From contig NZ_CP023747.1 in the NCBI RefSeq assembly GCF_008704995.1, positions 4,619,501-4,683,500 on the forward strand: DNA of 64,000 nucleotides, in the 5' to 3' direction. A model generated the notes under the pieces. It was given only the letters and a program-made list of their open reading frames with translations. It was not told the DNA's origin and did not search any database. Positions 35,745 through 43,829 of the stretch are shown piece after piece. Origin of the DNA: Streptomyces nodosus. Lineage in GTDB: Bacteria > Actinomycetota > Actinomycetes > Streptomycetales > Streptomycetaceae. A program made the translations under genes and the position numbers. Position 1 is the stretch's first letter. Every line of letters begins with the position of its first letter.

Positions 35745-37354
35745 CGGGCGTTCCCCTCCGTGCCGTTCCCGTTGCCGTCCCCGTTCCTGTCTCCGTCCCC
35801 GTTCCGGTGGGCGTCCCGGTCGCCCTCCTCCTCCGCGATCAGCGGTGCGGTGTGGCGCGGCAGGCGCAGGGTGAAGACCGCTCCGCCCTCCGGGGAGTTG
35901 GCGGCCGTGATGTCGCCGCCGTGGATGTGCGCGTTCTCCAGCGCGATGGACAGTCCGAGGCCGCTGCCCTCGGAGCGCGGACGTGAGGCGCTCGCCTTGT
36001 AGAAGCGGTCGAAGACATGCGGCAGGACCTCCTCGGGGATGCCGGGGCCCCGGTCCTGTACCTCGATCACCAGCTCCTCGCTCTCCTCGCGCACCGACAC
36101 CCGGACCGGCGAACCGCCGTGCTTGAGGGCGTTGCCGATCAGGTTGGCGAGGATCACGTCCAGGCGGCGCGGGTCGAGGAGGGCCATGATGCCGCGCTCG
36201 GCGTCCAGCTCGACGGCGTCCAGCCAGGCGCGGGCGTCGATGCACGCGGTGATCTGGTCGGCGATGTCCACGTCGTCCTGGACCAGCCGGGCGGTGCCCG
36301 CGTCGAAGCGGGTGACCTCCATCAGGTTCTCGACGAGGTCGTTCAGCCGCCGGGTCTCGCTGACCACGAGCCGCACGGCCGGCTCGATCATCGGGTCCAC
36401 GCTGCCGGTCTCCGCGTCCAGCTCCTCCTCCAGGACCTCGGTGACGGCCGTGATCGCGGTGAGCGGCGTACGCAGTTCATGGGACATGTCGGCGACGAAC
36501 CGGCGGGAGGCCTCCTCGCGGGAGCTCATGTCCGCGACCTTCTTCTCCAGGGACTCCGCGGCACGGTTGAACGTCCTGGACAGGTCGGCGAGTTCATCGG
36601 TGCCGGAGACCCGCAGCCGGGTGTCCAGCTGGCCCTCGCCCAGCCGCCGTGCCGCGATGCCGAGGCGGTGCACCGGCTTCAGCACGGTGGTGGCGGCCGC
36701 CTGGGCGAGCAGGGCCGAGCCGATCAGGGCCAGCCCGGTGGCGATGCCCAGCGACCAGGCGAGGGAGTTGAGGTCCTTGGCCTCCGGCTCCAGGGACTTG
36801 AGCATGTAGCCGGTCGGGCCGCCGCCGATCACCTTGGCGCCGCCCACCAGATAGGGCTTGCCGCCGTCCACGATCCGCTGCCAGTACAGGTGATAGGCGT
36901 CCTTGTTGTTCGCGGACACCGGCTGCTGCTTGTTCACCGCCTTCTGCAGGGACGCGGGCACGTCCTGGAGGGTGAAGGTGTCCAGGTCGGAGTTGCCGAC
37001 CACGGTGTTGCCGTGCTCGTCGGTGGCGAGCAGCAGCACGCTGAAGCGCTGGCTGCTGTTCGCCATCTGCCCGGCGGTGTGCTGGAGTTCGTCCTGCGTC
37101 GGATGCACCGGGAGCGAGCTCGCCCGGTTCTGCATCTCCTGCTCGAAGTCGCGCAGCACCGCGTCCTGGGCGCGGGTGAGGACGGCCTCACGGTTGAGCC
37201 AGTACGCGATGCCGGACGCCGACACGGCGGCGGTCAGCGCGACGAGTCCGAAGACCACGACCAGACGCAGTCTGAGGCTGGTGAAACGGAGCCGTGACTG
37301 TACGGCCCTGCGTGCGGCGGACCAGCCGCCGGGTTCCGCCTGCGGTTCGGTCAC
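35741..37354 (-). CDS. afsQ2: sensor histidine kinase AfsQ2
   Basis: A 537-residue membrane kinase. Two membrane segments flank an extracellular domain (about residues 60-210, with a Ser/Gln-rich sensor part), followed by HAMP, HisKA (MSHELRTPLTA, His about residue 300), N box NLIGNALKHG, G1 DRGPGIPE and G2 GSGLGLSI. The GTG start overlaps the afsQ1 stop (GTGA in the sense strand). It is the partner of AfsQ1, the pair known to control antibiotic production and nitrogen-linked metabolism in Streptomyces coelicolor. The tail is Asp/Gly/Asn-rich repeats (DRNGDG), not expected in other kinases. Confidence 0.9.
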   Translation of the reverse strand: MTEPQAEPGGWSAARRAVQSRLRFTSLRLRLVVVFGLVALTAAVSASGIAYWLNREAVLTRAQDAVLRDFEQEMQNRASSLPVHPTQDELQHTAGQMANSSQRFSVLLLATDEHGNTVVGNSDLDTFTLQDVPASLQKAVNKQQPVSANNKDAYHLYWQRIVDGGKPYLVGGAKVIGGGPTGYMLKSLEPEAKDLNSLAWSLGIATGLALIGSALLAQAAATTVLKPVHRLGIAARRLGEGQLDTRLRVSGTDELADLSRTFNRAAESLEKKVADMSSREEASRRFVADMSHELRTPLTAITAVTEVLEEELDAETGSVDPMIEPAVRLVVSETRRLNDLVENLMEVTRFDAGTARLVQDDVDIADQITACIDARAWLDAVELDAERGIMALLDPRRLDVILANLIGNALKHGGSPVRVSVREESEELVIEVQDRGPGIPEEVLPHVFDRFYKASASRPRSEGSGLGLSIALENAHIHGGDITAANSPEGGAVFTLRLPRHTAPLIAEEEGDRDAHRNGDGDRNGDGNGNGTEGNAR

Positions 37355-38028
37355 TGAGGGGCGTCCAGCCGGTAGCCGACCCCACGGACCGTACGGATCA
37401 GGGTGGGGGAGGAGGGGATGTCCTCGACCTTGGCGCGCAGCCGCTGCACACAGGCGTCGACCAGGCGTGAGTCGCCGAGGTAGTCGTGCTCCCACACCAG
37501 CCGCAGCAACTGCTGCCGGGACAGCGCCTGCCCGGGTCTGCGGCTCAGCTCCAGCAGCAGCCGCAGCTCGGTCGGCGTGAGCTGCAGGTCCTCGCCGTTC
37601 TTGGTGACCGTCATCGCGGCCCGGTCGATGACGAGGCTGCCGAAGGTCGCCGAGTCGTTGGCCTCGCGTTCGCCGCGGCGCAGCACGGCCCGGATCCGGG
37701 CGTCGAGCACGCGCCCCTGCACGGGCTTGACGACATAGTCGTCGGCACCGGACTCCAGCCCGACCACGACGTCGATGTCGTCACTGCGCGCGGTCAGCAG
37801 GATGATCGGCAGCTGATCGGTGCGCCGGATGCGCCGGCACACCTCGAAGCCGTCGATGCCCGGCAGCATCACGTCCAGCACGATCAGGTCCGGCCGCTGC
37901 TCGCGCAGCAGCTGAAGTCCGTCCTCGCCGGTGGCAGCGGTGGCCACGCGGTGTCCCTGGCGCGTCAGAGAGAGCTCCAGGGCCGTCCGGATGGCGTCGT
38001 CGTCCTCGATCAGCAACAGGGAAGGCAC
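37351..38028 (-). CDS. afsQ1: response regulator AfsQ1
   Basis: A 225-residue OmpR/PhoB-type regulator. The receiver has the acidic pair DDD near the N terminus, phosphorylated Asp in LIVLDVMLPG (about residue 52), Thr in LLTARSDD and Lys in VKPVQGR; the winged-helix effector ends GVGYRLDAPQ. The GTG at 38028 gives the 225-residue length known for AfsQ1. It is divergent from sigQ; two GTnAC-n6-GTnAC sites that fit the AfsQ1 box lie between them. Confidence 0.93.
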   Translation of the reverse strand: MPSLLLIEDDDAIRTALELSLTRQGHRVATAATGEDGLQLLREQRPDLIVLDVMLPGIDGFEVCRRIRRTDQLPIILLTARSDDIDVVVGLESGADDYVVKPVQGRVLDARIRAVLRRGEREANDSATFGSLVIDRAAMTVTKNGEDLQLTPTELRLLLELSRRPGQALSRQQLLRLVWEHDYLGDSRLVDACVQRLRAKVEDIPSSPTLIRTVRGVGYRLDAPQ

Positions 38029-38167
38029 AGGGGCCATTCTGGCGTATGCCGGGCCTCTCTTTCGACTGCACCCGGACTTCGTCCGTGAGACCCCGGCCCC
38101 CGGTCGCGCCGGGCGGGTCCGGGCCGCACTCCGGCGGTACGGATGCGTAACCGGATGACTCTGCGCC

Positions 38168-38183
38168 GTGACTGGCGGGTAAC
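38168..38183. promoter_or_regulatory. AfsQ1 box GTGAC-n6-GTAAC
   Basis: GTGAC, six bases, GTAAC matches the published AfsQ1 recognition pattern GTnAC-n6-GTnAC. It lies 140 bp before afsQ1 and 132 bp before the sigQ start. Confidence 0.65.
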
Positions 38184-38202
38184 GGGGGCGCGGATCACCC
38201 CT

Positions 38203-38218
38203 GTGACAGGTCTGTGAC
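38203..38218. promoter_or_regulatory. second AfsQ1 box GTGAC-n6-GTGAC
   Basis: A second exact match to GTnAC-n6-GTnAC, 20 bp after the first. Tandem boxes in the afsQ1-sigQ gap would allow AfsQ1 to set both promoters. Confidence 0.65.
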
Positions 38219-38314
38219 AGTCGGAGGACACGGTCATGAAGTGACCCCGGCAGGATTTTCGGCACAGGCAAGGAAGCAAGCCGGACACCGGGACTCCAGG
38301 ATGGGGGGCGCGAG

Positions 38315-39079
38315 ATGAGCACGCTGCACAGCGTCGGCGCGAGCACAGTGGTCACCCGTCTGCACGATGTCATCCGGAACGCGGAGAAGTCCGGTGCCGT
38401 GGGAGGCGCCCTGTGTGCTCGTGGCACCGGGCGCCAGCACGGCGCGTCGTCCGCTCCGCAGGGGCGCCACACCTGCCGGTCAGTGGTCGACGTGTGTACG
38501 GGGGAGTCGCACGGGGGAGCGTCGTACGGGGAGGAACCGGGGGAGCGTCGTTCGACGGCGGAGGCGGAGTTCACCGCCTATGTCGAGGAGCGCCGCGCCT
38601 CCCTGTACGCCACCGCCTACCACCTGACCGGTGACCGCTTCGAGGCCGAGGATCTGCTGCAGAGCGCGCTGTTCTCGACGTACCGGGCCTGGGACCGGAT
38701 CAGCGACAAGGCCGCCGTGGGGGGATACCTGCGGCGGACGATGACCAATCTGCACATCAGCGCGTGGCGTCGCCGCAAGCTGAACGAATATCCGACCGAG
38801 GAGCTCCCGGAGACCGCCGGTGACACGGACGCGATGCGCGGCACCGAGCTGCGCGCCGTCCTGTGGCAGGCGCTCGCCCGGGTGCCGGAACTCCAGCGCA
38901 CCATGCTGGTCCTGCGTTACTACGAGGGCCGTACGGACCCGGAGATCGCGGACATCCTCGGTATCAGTGTCGGCACGGTGAAGTCGAGCATCTGGCGGTC
39001 CCTGCGCCGGATGCGCGAGGACGAGGCTCTGAGCTTCGGCCGTGACCAGGAGGAGTCCTTCGGCGAGCTCGTCGCCTGA
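38315..39079 (+). CDS. sigQ: ECF-type sigma factor SigQ
   Basis: A 254-residue sigma factor next to and divergent from afsQ1, the position of sigQ in Streptomyces. Region 2 is FTAYVEERRASLYATAYHLTGDRFEAEDLLQSAL with WDRISDKAAVGGYLRRTMTNLHISAWRRRK; region 4 is ARVPELQRTMLVLRYYEGRTDPEIADILGISVGTVKSSIWRSL. The first 85 residues are a Gly/Arg/Ser-rich extension rarely seen in ECF sigmas. In S. coelicolor AfsQ1 drives sigQ and SigQ opposes antibiotic production (established for that species). Confidence 0.88.
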   Translation: MSTLHSVGASTVVTRLHDVIRNAEKSGAVGGALCARGTGRQHGASSAPQGRHTCRSVVDVCTGESHGGASYGEEPGERRSTAEAEFTAYVEERRASLYATAYHLTGDRFEAEDLLQSALFSTYRAWDRISDKAAVGGYLRRTMTNLHISAWRRRKLNEYPTEELPETAGDTDAMRGTELRAVLWQALARVPELQRTMLVLRYYEGRTDPEIADILGISVGTVKSSIWRSLRRMREDEALSFGRDQEESFGELVA

Positions 39080-39299
39080 GGGATCGGGGGAAACAGGGGA
39101 AACGGGGGAATCGGGGGAAGCACGGGGGAGCGCCGCTCCGGGGGAACACCGGGGGAAGTGCGGGGCGGCGGCAGGGGGGAAACGGGGTCACGGGGGACCA
39201 CGGGGGAGCACCAGGGAGCGGGACTGGCAGGGCCGGGGGGCCCGTCCAGTCCCGTTTCTCGTTCGTCCGGCCTCGGCCGGTGCCGTCGCCGGTGCGGCC
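39080..39299. repeat. G-tract region after sigQ
   Basis: About a dozen runs of four or more G, mostly CGGGGGA, occur between 39084 and 39240 on the top strand, a few bases apart. The DNA could fold into G-quadruplexes on this strand. No gene is supported here; the 3' end of the uridine-kinase-like gene on the opposite strand is at 39300. Confidence 0.6.
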
Positions 39300-39944
39300 T
39301 CAGGGGGTGGCTGCGGTGTCCACCGTCGACACGCGCCGGCCCGCCGCCGCTGCAGCCAGCCTGCTCAGTGCCTCGTCCCGGTCGCAGGCCGAGGCGCCCA
39401 GGGATGTCTGGCGGGCGATGATCGACCGCTCCGCGCGCATCAGCCGCCATCCGCGGCGCAGCAGGAACGGGACCGACTTGCGGCCCTCCTTGAGATCCCG
39501 CGCGAAGCGGCGGCGGAAGGTGGTGAAGGGGCCCCGGGTCAGACACAGCGCATCGGCCAGGACGCCGAGTTCGTGGCAGCGCCGCACGATCTCGGCGGCG
39601 AAGATGCCCTCCGCGACGAACACCGGGGTGCGGCCGATGTCCAGGGTCGCCTCCCCGGTCCGCGCGCTCAGCGAGATGTCGTACACCGGCACCGTCGTAC
39701 GGCTCCCGGCGCACAGCTCGGTGATGGCCCGGACCGCCTCGTCCGCGTCCCAGGACTCCGGATGGTCCCAGTCGATGTCCGAACTCCCCTCCACCAGCGG
39801 CAGCGTGGGGTCGTCGCCCTCCTTGTAGAAGTCGTCGAGCCGCAGCACGGGCAGCCCGGCGAGGGCGGCGACCAGGGACTTGCCGGATCCGGAGGGACCA
39901 CAGAGCAGCACGACGCGGGCGGGGGCCGGGGGATGAAGACTCAC
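39300..39944 (-). CDS. uridine-kinase-like P-loop protein
   Basis: A 214-residue nucleoside-kinase-type protein. The Walker A motif is GPSGSGKS at residue 16, followed by LRLDDFYKEGDDPTLP and WDHPESWD, the uridine-kinase blocks for nucleoside binding, and VFVAEGIFAAEIVRRC. Length is near that of E. coli uridine kinase. The GTG at 39944 is used. Likely pyrimidine ribonucleoside phosphorylation; the specificity is not proven by the motifs. Confidence 0.82.
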   Translation of the reverse strand: MSLHPPAPARVVLLCGPSGSGKSLVAALAGLPVLRLDDFYKEGDDPTLPLVEGSSDIDWDHPESWDADEAVRAITELCAGSRTTVPVYDISLSARTGEATLDIGRTPVFVAEGIFAAEIVRRCHELGVLADALCLTRGPFTTFRRRFARDLKEGRKSVPFLLRRGWRLMRAERSIIARQTSLGASACDRDEALSRLAAAAAGRRVSTVDTAATP

Positions 39945-40115
39945 GAGACACCAGTCTGACGCATCACGTTCACCGGAGCGACGGGCGGGTCCGAGTTCGA
40001 GTTCGATGCCCGGCGTATCAGCCGTCTGACGGCCGTCGCGGCCGGAGGCATAGGGTGGAGAGCCGGTAAGGCTGCCACCGTGAGGGGTCGGTGATCACCG
40101 TTCGGAGCTCTGGCT

Positions 40116-40733
40116 GTGCTTTTTGATGTCACCCGGAGCGAACTCACCGACATCTTCGGCGAGGACCGGATCGCGACCGTGCCCGCCACCGCATTCCCGC
40201 CCGCCGCCGCAGACACCGAGGGCGCCCGCCTCCTGCAGATCGTCGGCGCCCCCACCGGGACGCTCCTGCTGCGCCGGCCCGACGAGGACGACGGCTTGCT
40301 GCCCCTCGTCCAGGACGTCGTCCACGTCGAGGACTTCGAAGGCGCAGCGGAGGGCGCCGGTGACTGGCCCGTCATCGGCTGGCTTCTCAACGCGTATCTC
40401 ACCCTCGACCCCGTATCCGGCAAGGTGCACGCCTTCGACCCCGATGAGGGGACCGTGCGGGAACTCCACACGGACGTCTCCTCCCTCGTCCAGGTTGCCC
40501 TCCGGTTCCAGCGCCTGCTGGAGGAGTTCACCTTCAGCGGCGACGAGGACGACGAGGAGGCCGACTTCGAGCGCCTGGGCGGCGAGGTCGATCGCATTCG
40601 TGAGGAGACGAGCAGCGTCGATCCGCTCCCCTTCCAGGACGACGAGACCGTCTGGTCGGTGGTGGGCGATGAGATCGCCATGGGTCGGCGTTTCAAGGGC
40701 GACAGCCCGGGGGGCCGCTCGCTCCACCGGTGA
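40116..40733 (+). CDS. SUKH-4-like immunity protein
   Basis: A 205-residue acidic protein. The block GDWPVIGWLLNAYLTLDPVSGKVHAFDPDEG and the start TRSELTDIFGEDRIATVPATAFP resemble SUKH-4 family immunity proteins, which are often found without a toxin in Streptomyces. There is no signal peptide. The GTG at 40116 has GGAG 8 bases upstream. No polymorphic toxin gene is seen nearby. Confidence 0.65.
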   Translation: MLFDVTRSELTDIFGEDRIATVPATAFPPAAADTEGARLLQIVGAPTGTLLLRRPDEDDGLLPLVQDVVHVEDFEGAAEGAGDWPVIGWLLNAYLTLDPVSGKVHAFDPDEGTVRELHTDVSSLVQVALRFQRLLEEFTFSGDEDDEEADFERLGGEVDRIREETSSVDPLPFQDDETVWSVVGDEIAMGRRFKGDSPGGRSLHR

Positions 40734-40827
40734 TCGGCCGGTGGGTTCGAGTTGAGTGCGCTACGCGCTTTCAACTACCGTGAGTGTCGACATGATTACC
40801 CTTGGCAGTGAGAAGGTGGCATCGCTC

Positions 40828-41229
40828 ATGGCACGACACGCCTCCCCCAAGAACCCCACCGCCCGGCGGGCGCTCCTCGCCGTCGCGACCGCGGGCGCCG
40901 CACTGGGGGCGGGTGCGGCCACGGCGTCGGCGGCCACCGGTCCGGTGCTCGATGTGATGCCCACCCGGCCCGCCCTGGTCGGTGACATCGACCCCCAGGA
41001 GGGGCTGCCGGCGGCGACGGGGGCGGTCGGGCATGCCACCGGTACGGTCGCGGGCCTCAAGCCCAACCCGCTGGCGGGCACGGGCGTCGACCCGCTCGAC
41101 AACGGGGTCGCCACCCAGGTCGCCGACTTCGCGCCGCTGTCCTCCCGGTCCCTCACCGGCCCGGTGGCCCAGGCGCCGTCCCTGGGCAGTGTGCCGGTCG
41201 TCGGCCAGTTGCTCGGGTCGGTGCGCTGA
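40828..41229 (+). CDS. small secreted protein 2
   Basis: A 133-residue exported protein. ATG 40828 (GAAGGTGG site upstream) gives a signal peptide (RRALLAVATAGAALGAGAATASA) cut near residue 31. The mature part is Pro/Gly/Val-rich without repeats as regular as in the protein coded at 33606, but with the same general make-up. In-frame upstream codons from 40756 would add 24 residues without a signal. The upstream sequence has a partial copy of the nucleoside operator (GCTACGCGC) that I do not accept as real. Confidence 0.65.
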   Translation: MARHASPKNPTARRALLAVATAGAALGAGAATASAATGPVLDVMPTRPALVGDIDPQEGLPAATGAVGHATGTVAGLKPNPLAGTGVDPLDNGVATQVADFAPLSSRSLTGPVAQAPSLGSVPVVGQLLGSVR

Positions 41230-41247
41230 CGCCGGCGCGCGGATGCC

Positions 41248-41457
41248 TTACAGGCAGCCGTTCTTGACGCCGTCGACGAACGGCTGCCAGGCCGCCCCGT
41301 CCAGCATCAGGACGGGGCCGGCCGTGTTCTTGCTGTCGCGGACGGGGACGGTGCCGGGGGTGTCGTCGCATACCTCGACACACTCATCCCCTTGCTCGCC
41401 CCCGCTGTAGGAGGACGTGCGCCAGCGTGTGGTGCTCAGGTCCGGGGTGGCTCGCAT
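41248..41457 (-). CDS. DUF397-domain protein
   Basis: A 69-residue protein of the DUF397 family: WRTSSYSGGEQGDECVEVCDD, then VPVRDSKNTAGPVLMLDGAAWQPFVDGVK. Such small proteins are nearly always paired with an XRE regulator having the DUF5753 domain, as here, and act as its partner in development control (e.g. the BldB/WhiJ-type circuits). Its ATG lies inside the last 22 bases of the regulator gene. Confidence 0.9.
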   Translation of the reverse strand: MRATPDLSTTRWRTSSYSGGEQGDECVEVCDDTPGTVPVRDSKNTAGPVLMLDGAAWQPFVDGVKNGCL

Positions 41458-42284
41458 GGCTCGTAAATCTCCAACGTCGTTGTGATCAACGCCGCGGACT
41501 CCCTTGGGGAGAGGGCGCAGGCCTTCTTGTGATCGTACTCTCGCACGCGTCGCGTGACGGTTTCCCGGTCGTCGAAGGTTTCGCCGTACCCGAAGCTCTC
41601 CTGGTACGCGGTGGTGGAGTTGTCCGGGAGGGTGAGCAGGATGAGTGTGCCGCTCATCAGGGCACATGTATCCGCTCCGTAGGGAGCTACCTGGATCGTG
41701 GTGTGCCGTGTGTACGCCAGCGGCAGCAGCGCTCTGAGCTGTTCGCGCATCACCGCCGGACCGCCCACGACCTGCCGCAGGGTTGCCTCACTGAGGATCC
41801 ACCAGAAGTCCGGCGGGCACGTCCGCCGGAGGATCTCCTGGCGGCCCAGACGGGCGGCCACCAGGCCCTCGATCTCCTCGGGGCTCCTGCCCGGCTCGGC
41901 CTCGGTGAACAGCGTGCGCATATAAGCCTCTGTCTGCAGCAGGCCGGGGATCAGGCTCGCGCCGAACGCCTGGATCCGCGCTGCCCGGGCCTCCAGTTCC
42001 AGACAGTGATCGAACCTTCGAGGTGTGTGCTCCCGCTTCACCGTCCCCCACAGCCCCTGGAACAACTCCCCCGTCCCGAAGGCCGCGTCCAGCTTCTCGG
42101 AGATCGGTGGCAACGGGAGCCGTTCCCCGGTCTCGACCCCGTGCAGATGGGTCTTGCTGTAGTTGACGATGTCCGACAGCCGGTCCAGCGACAGCCCCGC
42201 GATGCGGCGTTGGCGGCGGAGCTCCACGCCGTAGAGGTCGCGGGCGGAGTGCGCGGGGTCGAGTTCGCGGGCGGGCTGGCTCAT
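41436..42284 (-). CDS. XRE-family regulator with DUF5753 domain
   Basis: A 282-residue regulator. The helix-turn-helix is in GVELRRQRRIAGLSLDRLSDIVNYSKTHLHGVETGERLP (about residues 18-55). The DUF5753 ligand-type domain follows with FDHCLELEARAARIQAFGASLIPGLLQTEAYMRTLF. Partner DUF397 protein is coded directly downstream with overlap. The ATG at 42284 has an AAGGGAG site. Target promoters are unknown; the divergent unit at 42484 is a candidate. Confidence 0.9.
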   Translation of the reverse strand: MSQPARELDPAHSARDLYGVELRRQRRIAGLSLDRLSDIVNYSKTHLHGVETGERLPLPPISEKLDAAFGTGELFQGLWGTVKREHTPRRFDHCLELEARAARIQAFGASLIPGLLQTEAYMRTLFTEAEPGRSPEEIEGLVAARLGRQEILRRTCPPDFWWILSEATLRQVVGGPAVMREQLRALLPLAYTRHTTIQVAPYGADTCALMSGTLILLTLPDNSTTAYQESFGYGETFDDRETVTRRVREYDHKKACALSPRESAALITTTLEIYEPCEPPRT

Positions 42285-42483
42285 CGTGGGGCTCCCTTGC
42301 CGTGTGGACGCGCCGTGTCGTTCCGGATCCCCGAGGGGGACACCGGTACCGTCCAACGCTAGTCGCGGTCGGTGACAGTCTGGGTGCGAACGGTGAAAAG
42401 GGGCAGGTGAGAGCTGTTCCGTAATCGGGTTCGGAACGGTGTCATCCTGTCCGACGGCGGTGTCGGGACCCGACGCTGAGGGT

Positions 42484-42819
42484 GTGAACAGCACGAACGC
42501 AGCGGAGGCACCCTTGGCATCCGAAGGACGTACGGCGACGGACGCGACGGCACACACCCCGGGCACGGGCGGGCAGGTCGAGCGCGCGGAGCCCCGGATT
42601 CCGGTCGGCTGGCTCGCTCAGGACACGCGGCGGGAGCGGCGCGGGGTCGTGATGGACCACCTGGACGGGTTCGTTTGGCTGCGACCGGTCGGTGGCGGCA
42701 GGGAGTGGACGGCGCGCCCCGGTGATGTGCGGCCGCTGCACGACCCCGAGCACGCGGAGGCGCGGTTGCGGGCGCGGGTGGCCGACGCCAACGCCCGTAG
42801 CAGGGGGGAGATCCTGTGA
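42484..42819 (+). CDS. small hypothetical protein divergent from the XRE gene
   Basis: A 111-residue protein without a family I can name. It has PRIPVGWLAQDTRRERRGVVMDHLDGFVWLRP and GREWTARPGDVRPL, and a C-terminal charged helix. The same kind of protein is often coded opposite XRE-DUF397 pairs. The GTG at 42484 is close to GAGGG; the upstream GTG at 42439 is also open, so the N terminus is uncertain. Confidence 0.5.
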   Translation: MNSTNAAEAPLASEGRTATDATAHTPGTGGQVERAEPRIPVGWLAQDTRRERRGVVMDHLDGFVWLRPVGGGREWTARPGDVRPLHDPEHAEARLRARVADANARSRGEIL

Positions 42820-42852
42820 CGGCCTGAGCGGCCCGCACTCAGGGGAAAAGGG

Positions 42853-42901
42853 AGGAGGGCCGCGTCTCCGTCGGGCGGGGGTGAGGAGACGCGGCCCTCC
42901 T
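42853..42901. terminator. strong bidirectional terminator
   Basis: AGGAGGGCCGCGTCTCC and its exact complement over a 15-base loop, between the small hypothetical gene and the convergent aldehyde dehydrogenase gene. Confidence 0.8.
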
Positions 42902-42914
42902 GGGGGGAGGTGGC

Positions 42915-43829
42915 TCAGTAGGAGGAACCGGAGGCGCCCAGGGAGCCGGTCGGGTGCCAGACCGTCTTGGTCTCCAGGAAGGCCGTCAGGCGCTCGATGC
43001 CCGGAGTCGCGACGTAATCCACAGGCTGTGGACGGAGGACGCGCTTGAGGTTGTCCGCCGCCGCGATCTCCAGTTCCTTCGCCAGCGCCTCGTCGGCGCC
43101 GGTCAGGTCGATCGCGTTGACGTCCTGGTGTGCGGCCAGCGGGGCGGCGATCTCCGCCGTACGGCCGGACAGCACGTTGACGACACCGCCGGGCAGGTCG
43201 GAGGTGGCCAGCACCTCGCCCAGCGACAGCGCCGGGAGCGGGGCGTTCTCACTCGCGATCACCACCGCCGTGTTGCCGGTCGCGATCACCGGGGCGATCA
43301 CCGAGACCAGGCCCAGGAAGGACGACTCCTGCGGAGCGAGGACCGCGACCACACCCGTCGGCTCGGGGGAGGAGAGGTTGAAGAAGGGGCCCGCCACCGG
43401 GTTGGCGCCGCCGACCACCTGGGCGATCTTGTCGGTCCAGCCCGCGTACCAGACCCAGCGGTCGATCGCCGCGTCGACCTGCGCGGCCGCCTTGGCCTTG
43501 GACAGGCCCTCGGACTCGGCGACCTCGCGGACGAACTGCTCGCGGCGGCCCTCCAGCATCTCCGCGATGCGATAGAGGATCTGGCCCCTGTTGTACGCGG
43601 TCGCGCCGGACCACGCCCCGAACGCCTTGCGTGCGGCGACCACCGCGTCACGGGCGTCCTTGCGGGACGACAGCGGTGCGTTCGCCAGCCAGTTGCCCTT
43701 GGAGTCGCTCACCTCGTACACCCGGCCGCTCTCGGAACGCGGGAACTTGCCGCCCACGTACAGCTTGTAGGTCTTGAAGACCGAAAGTCGCGGTTCGGTC
43801 GGCACAGACTTCTCGGACTTCTCAGACAT
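42915..43829 (-). CDS. shortened aldehyde-dehydrogenase-family protein
   Basis: A 304-residue protein with only the N-terminal half of the aldehyde dehydrogenase fold. It aligns by eye to complete enzymes from KLYVGGKF to the NAD-binding region (VVAVLAPQESSFLGLVSVIAPVIATGNTAVV), then replaces the FTGS helix by IDLTGADEALAKEL. The ELGGK block, the catalytic Cys and the C-terminal domain are missing; a 50-residue tail (PVDYVATPGIERLTAFLETKTVWHP) ends it. The gene starts 8 bases inside the end of the complete dehydrogenase gene. It may be a non-catalytic partner subunit. Confidence 0.82.
   Translation of the reverse strand: MSEKSEKSVPTEPRLSVFKTYKLYVGGKFPRSESGRVYEVSDSKGNWLANAPLSSRKDARDAVVAARKAFGAWSGATAYNRGQILYRIAEMLEGRREQFVREVAESEGLSKAKAAAQVDAAIDRWVWYAGWTDKIAQVVGGANPVAGPFFNLSSPEPTGVVAVLAPQESSFLGLVSVIAPVIATGNTAVVIASENAPLPALSLGEVLATSDLPGGVVNVLSGRTAEIAAPLAAHQDVNAIDLTGADEALAKELEIAAADNLKRVLRPQPVDYVATPGIERLTAFLETKTVWHPTGSLGASGSSY

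Noticed and set aside
40761..40772. CTACGCGCTTTC upstream of the small secreted protein 2 as a nucleoside operator
   Set aside because: Only the left eight bases match, symmetry is lost, and the gene is not related to nucleosides.
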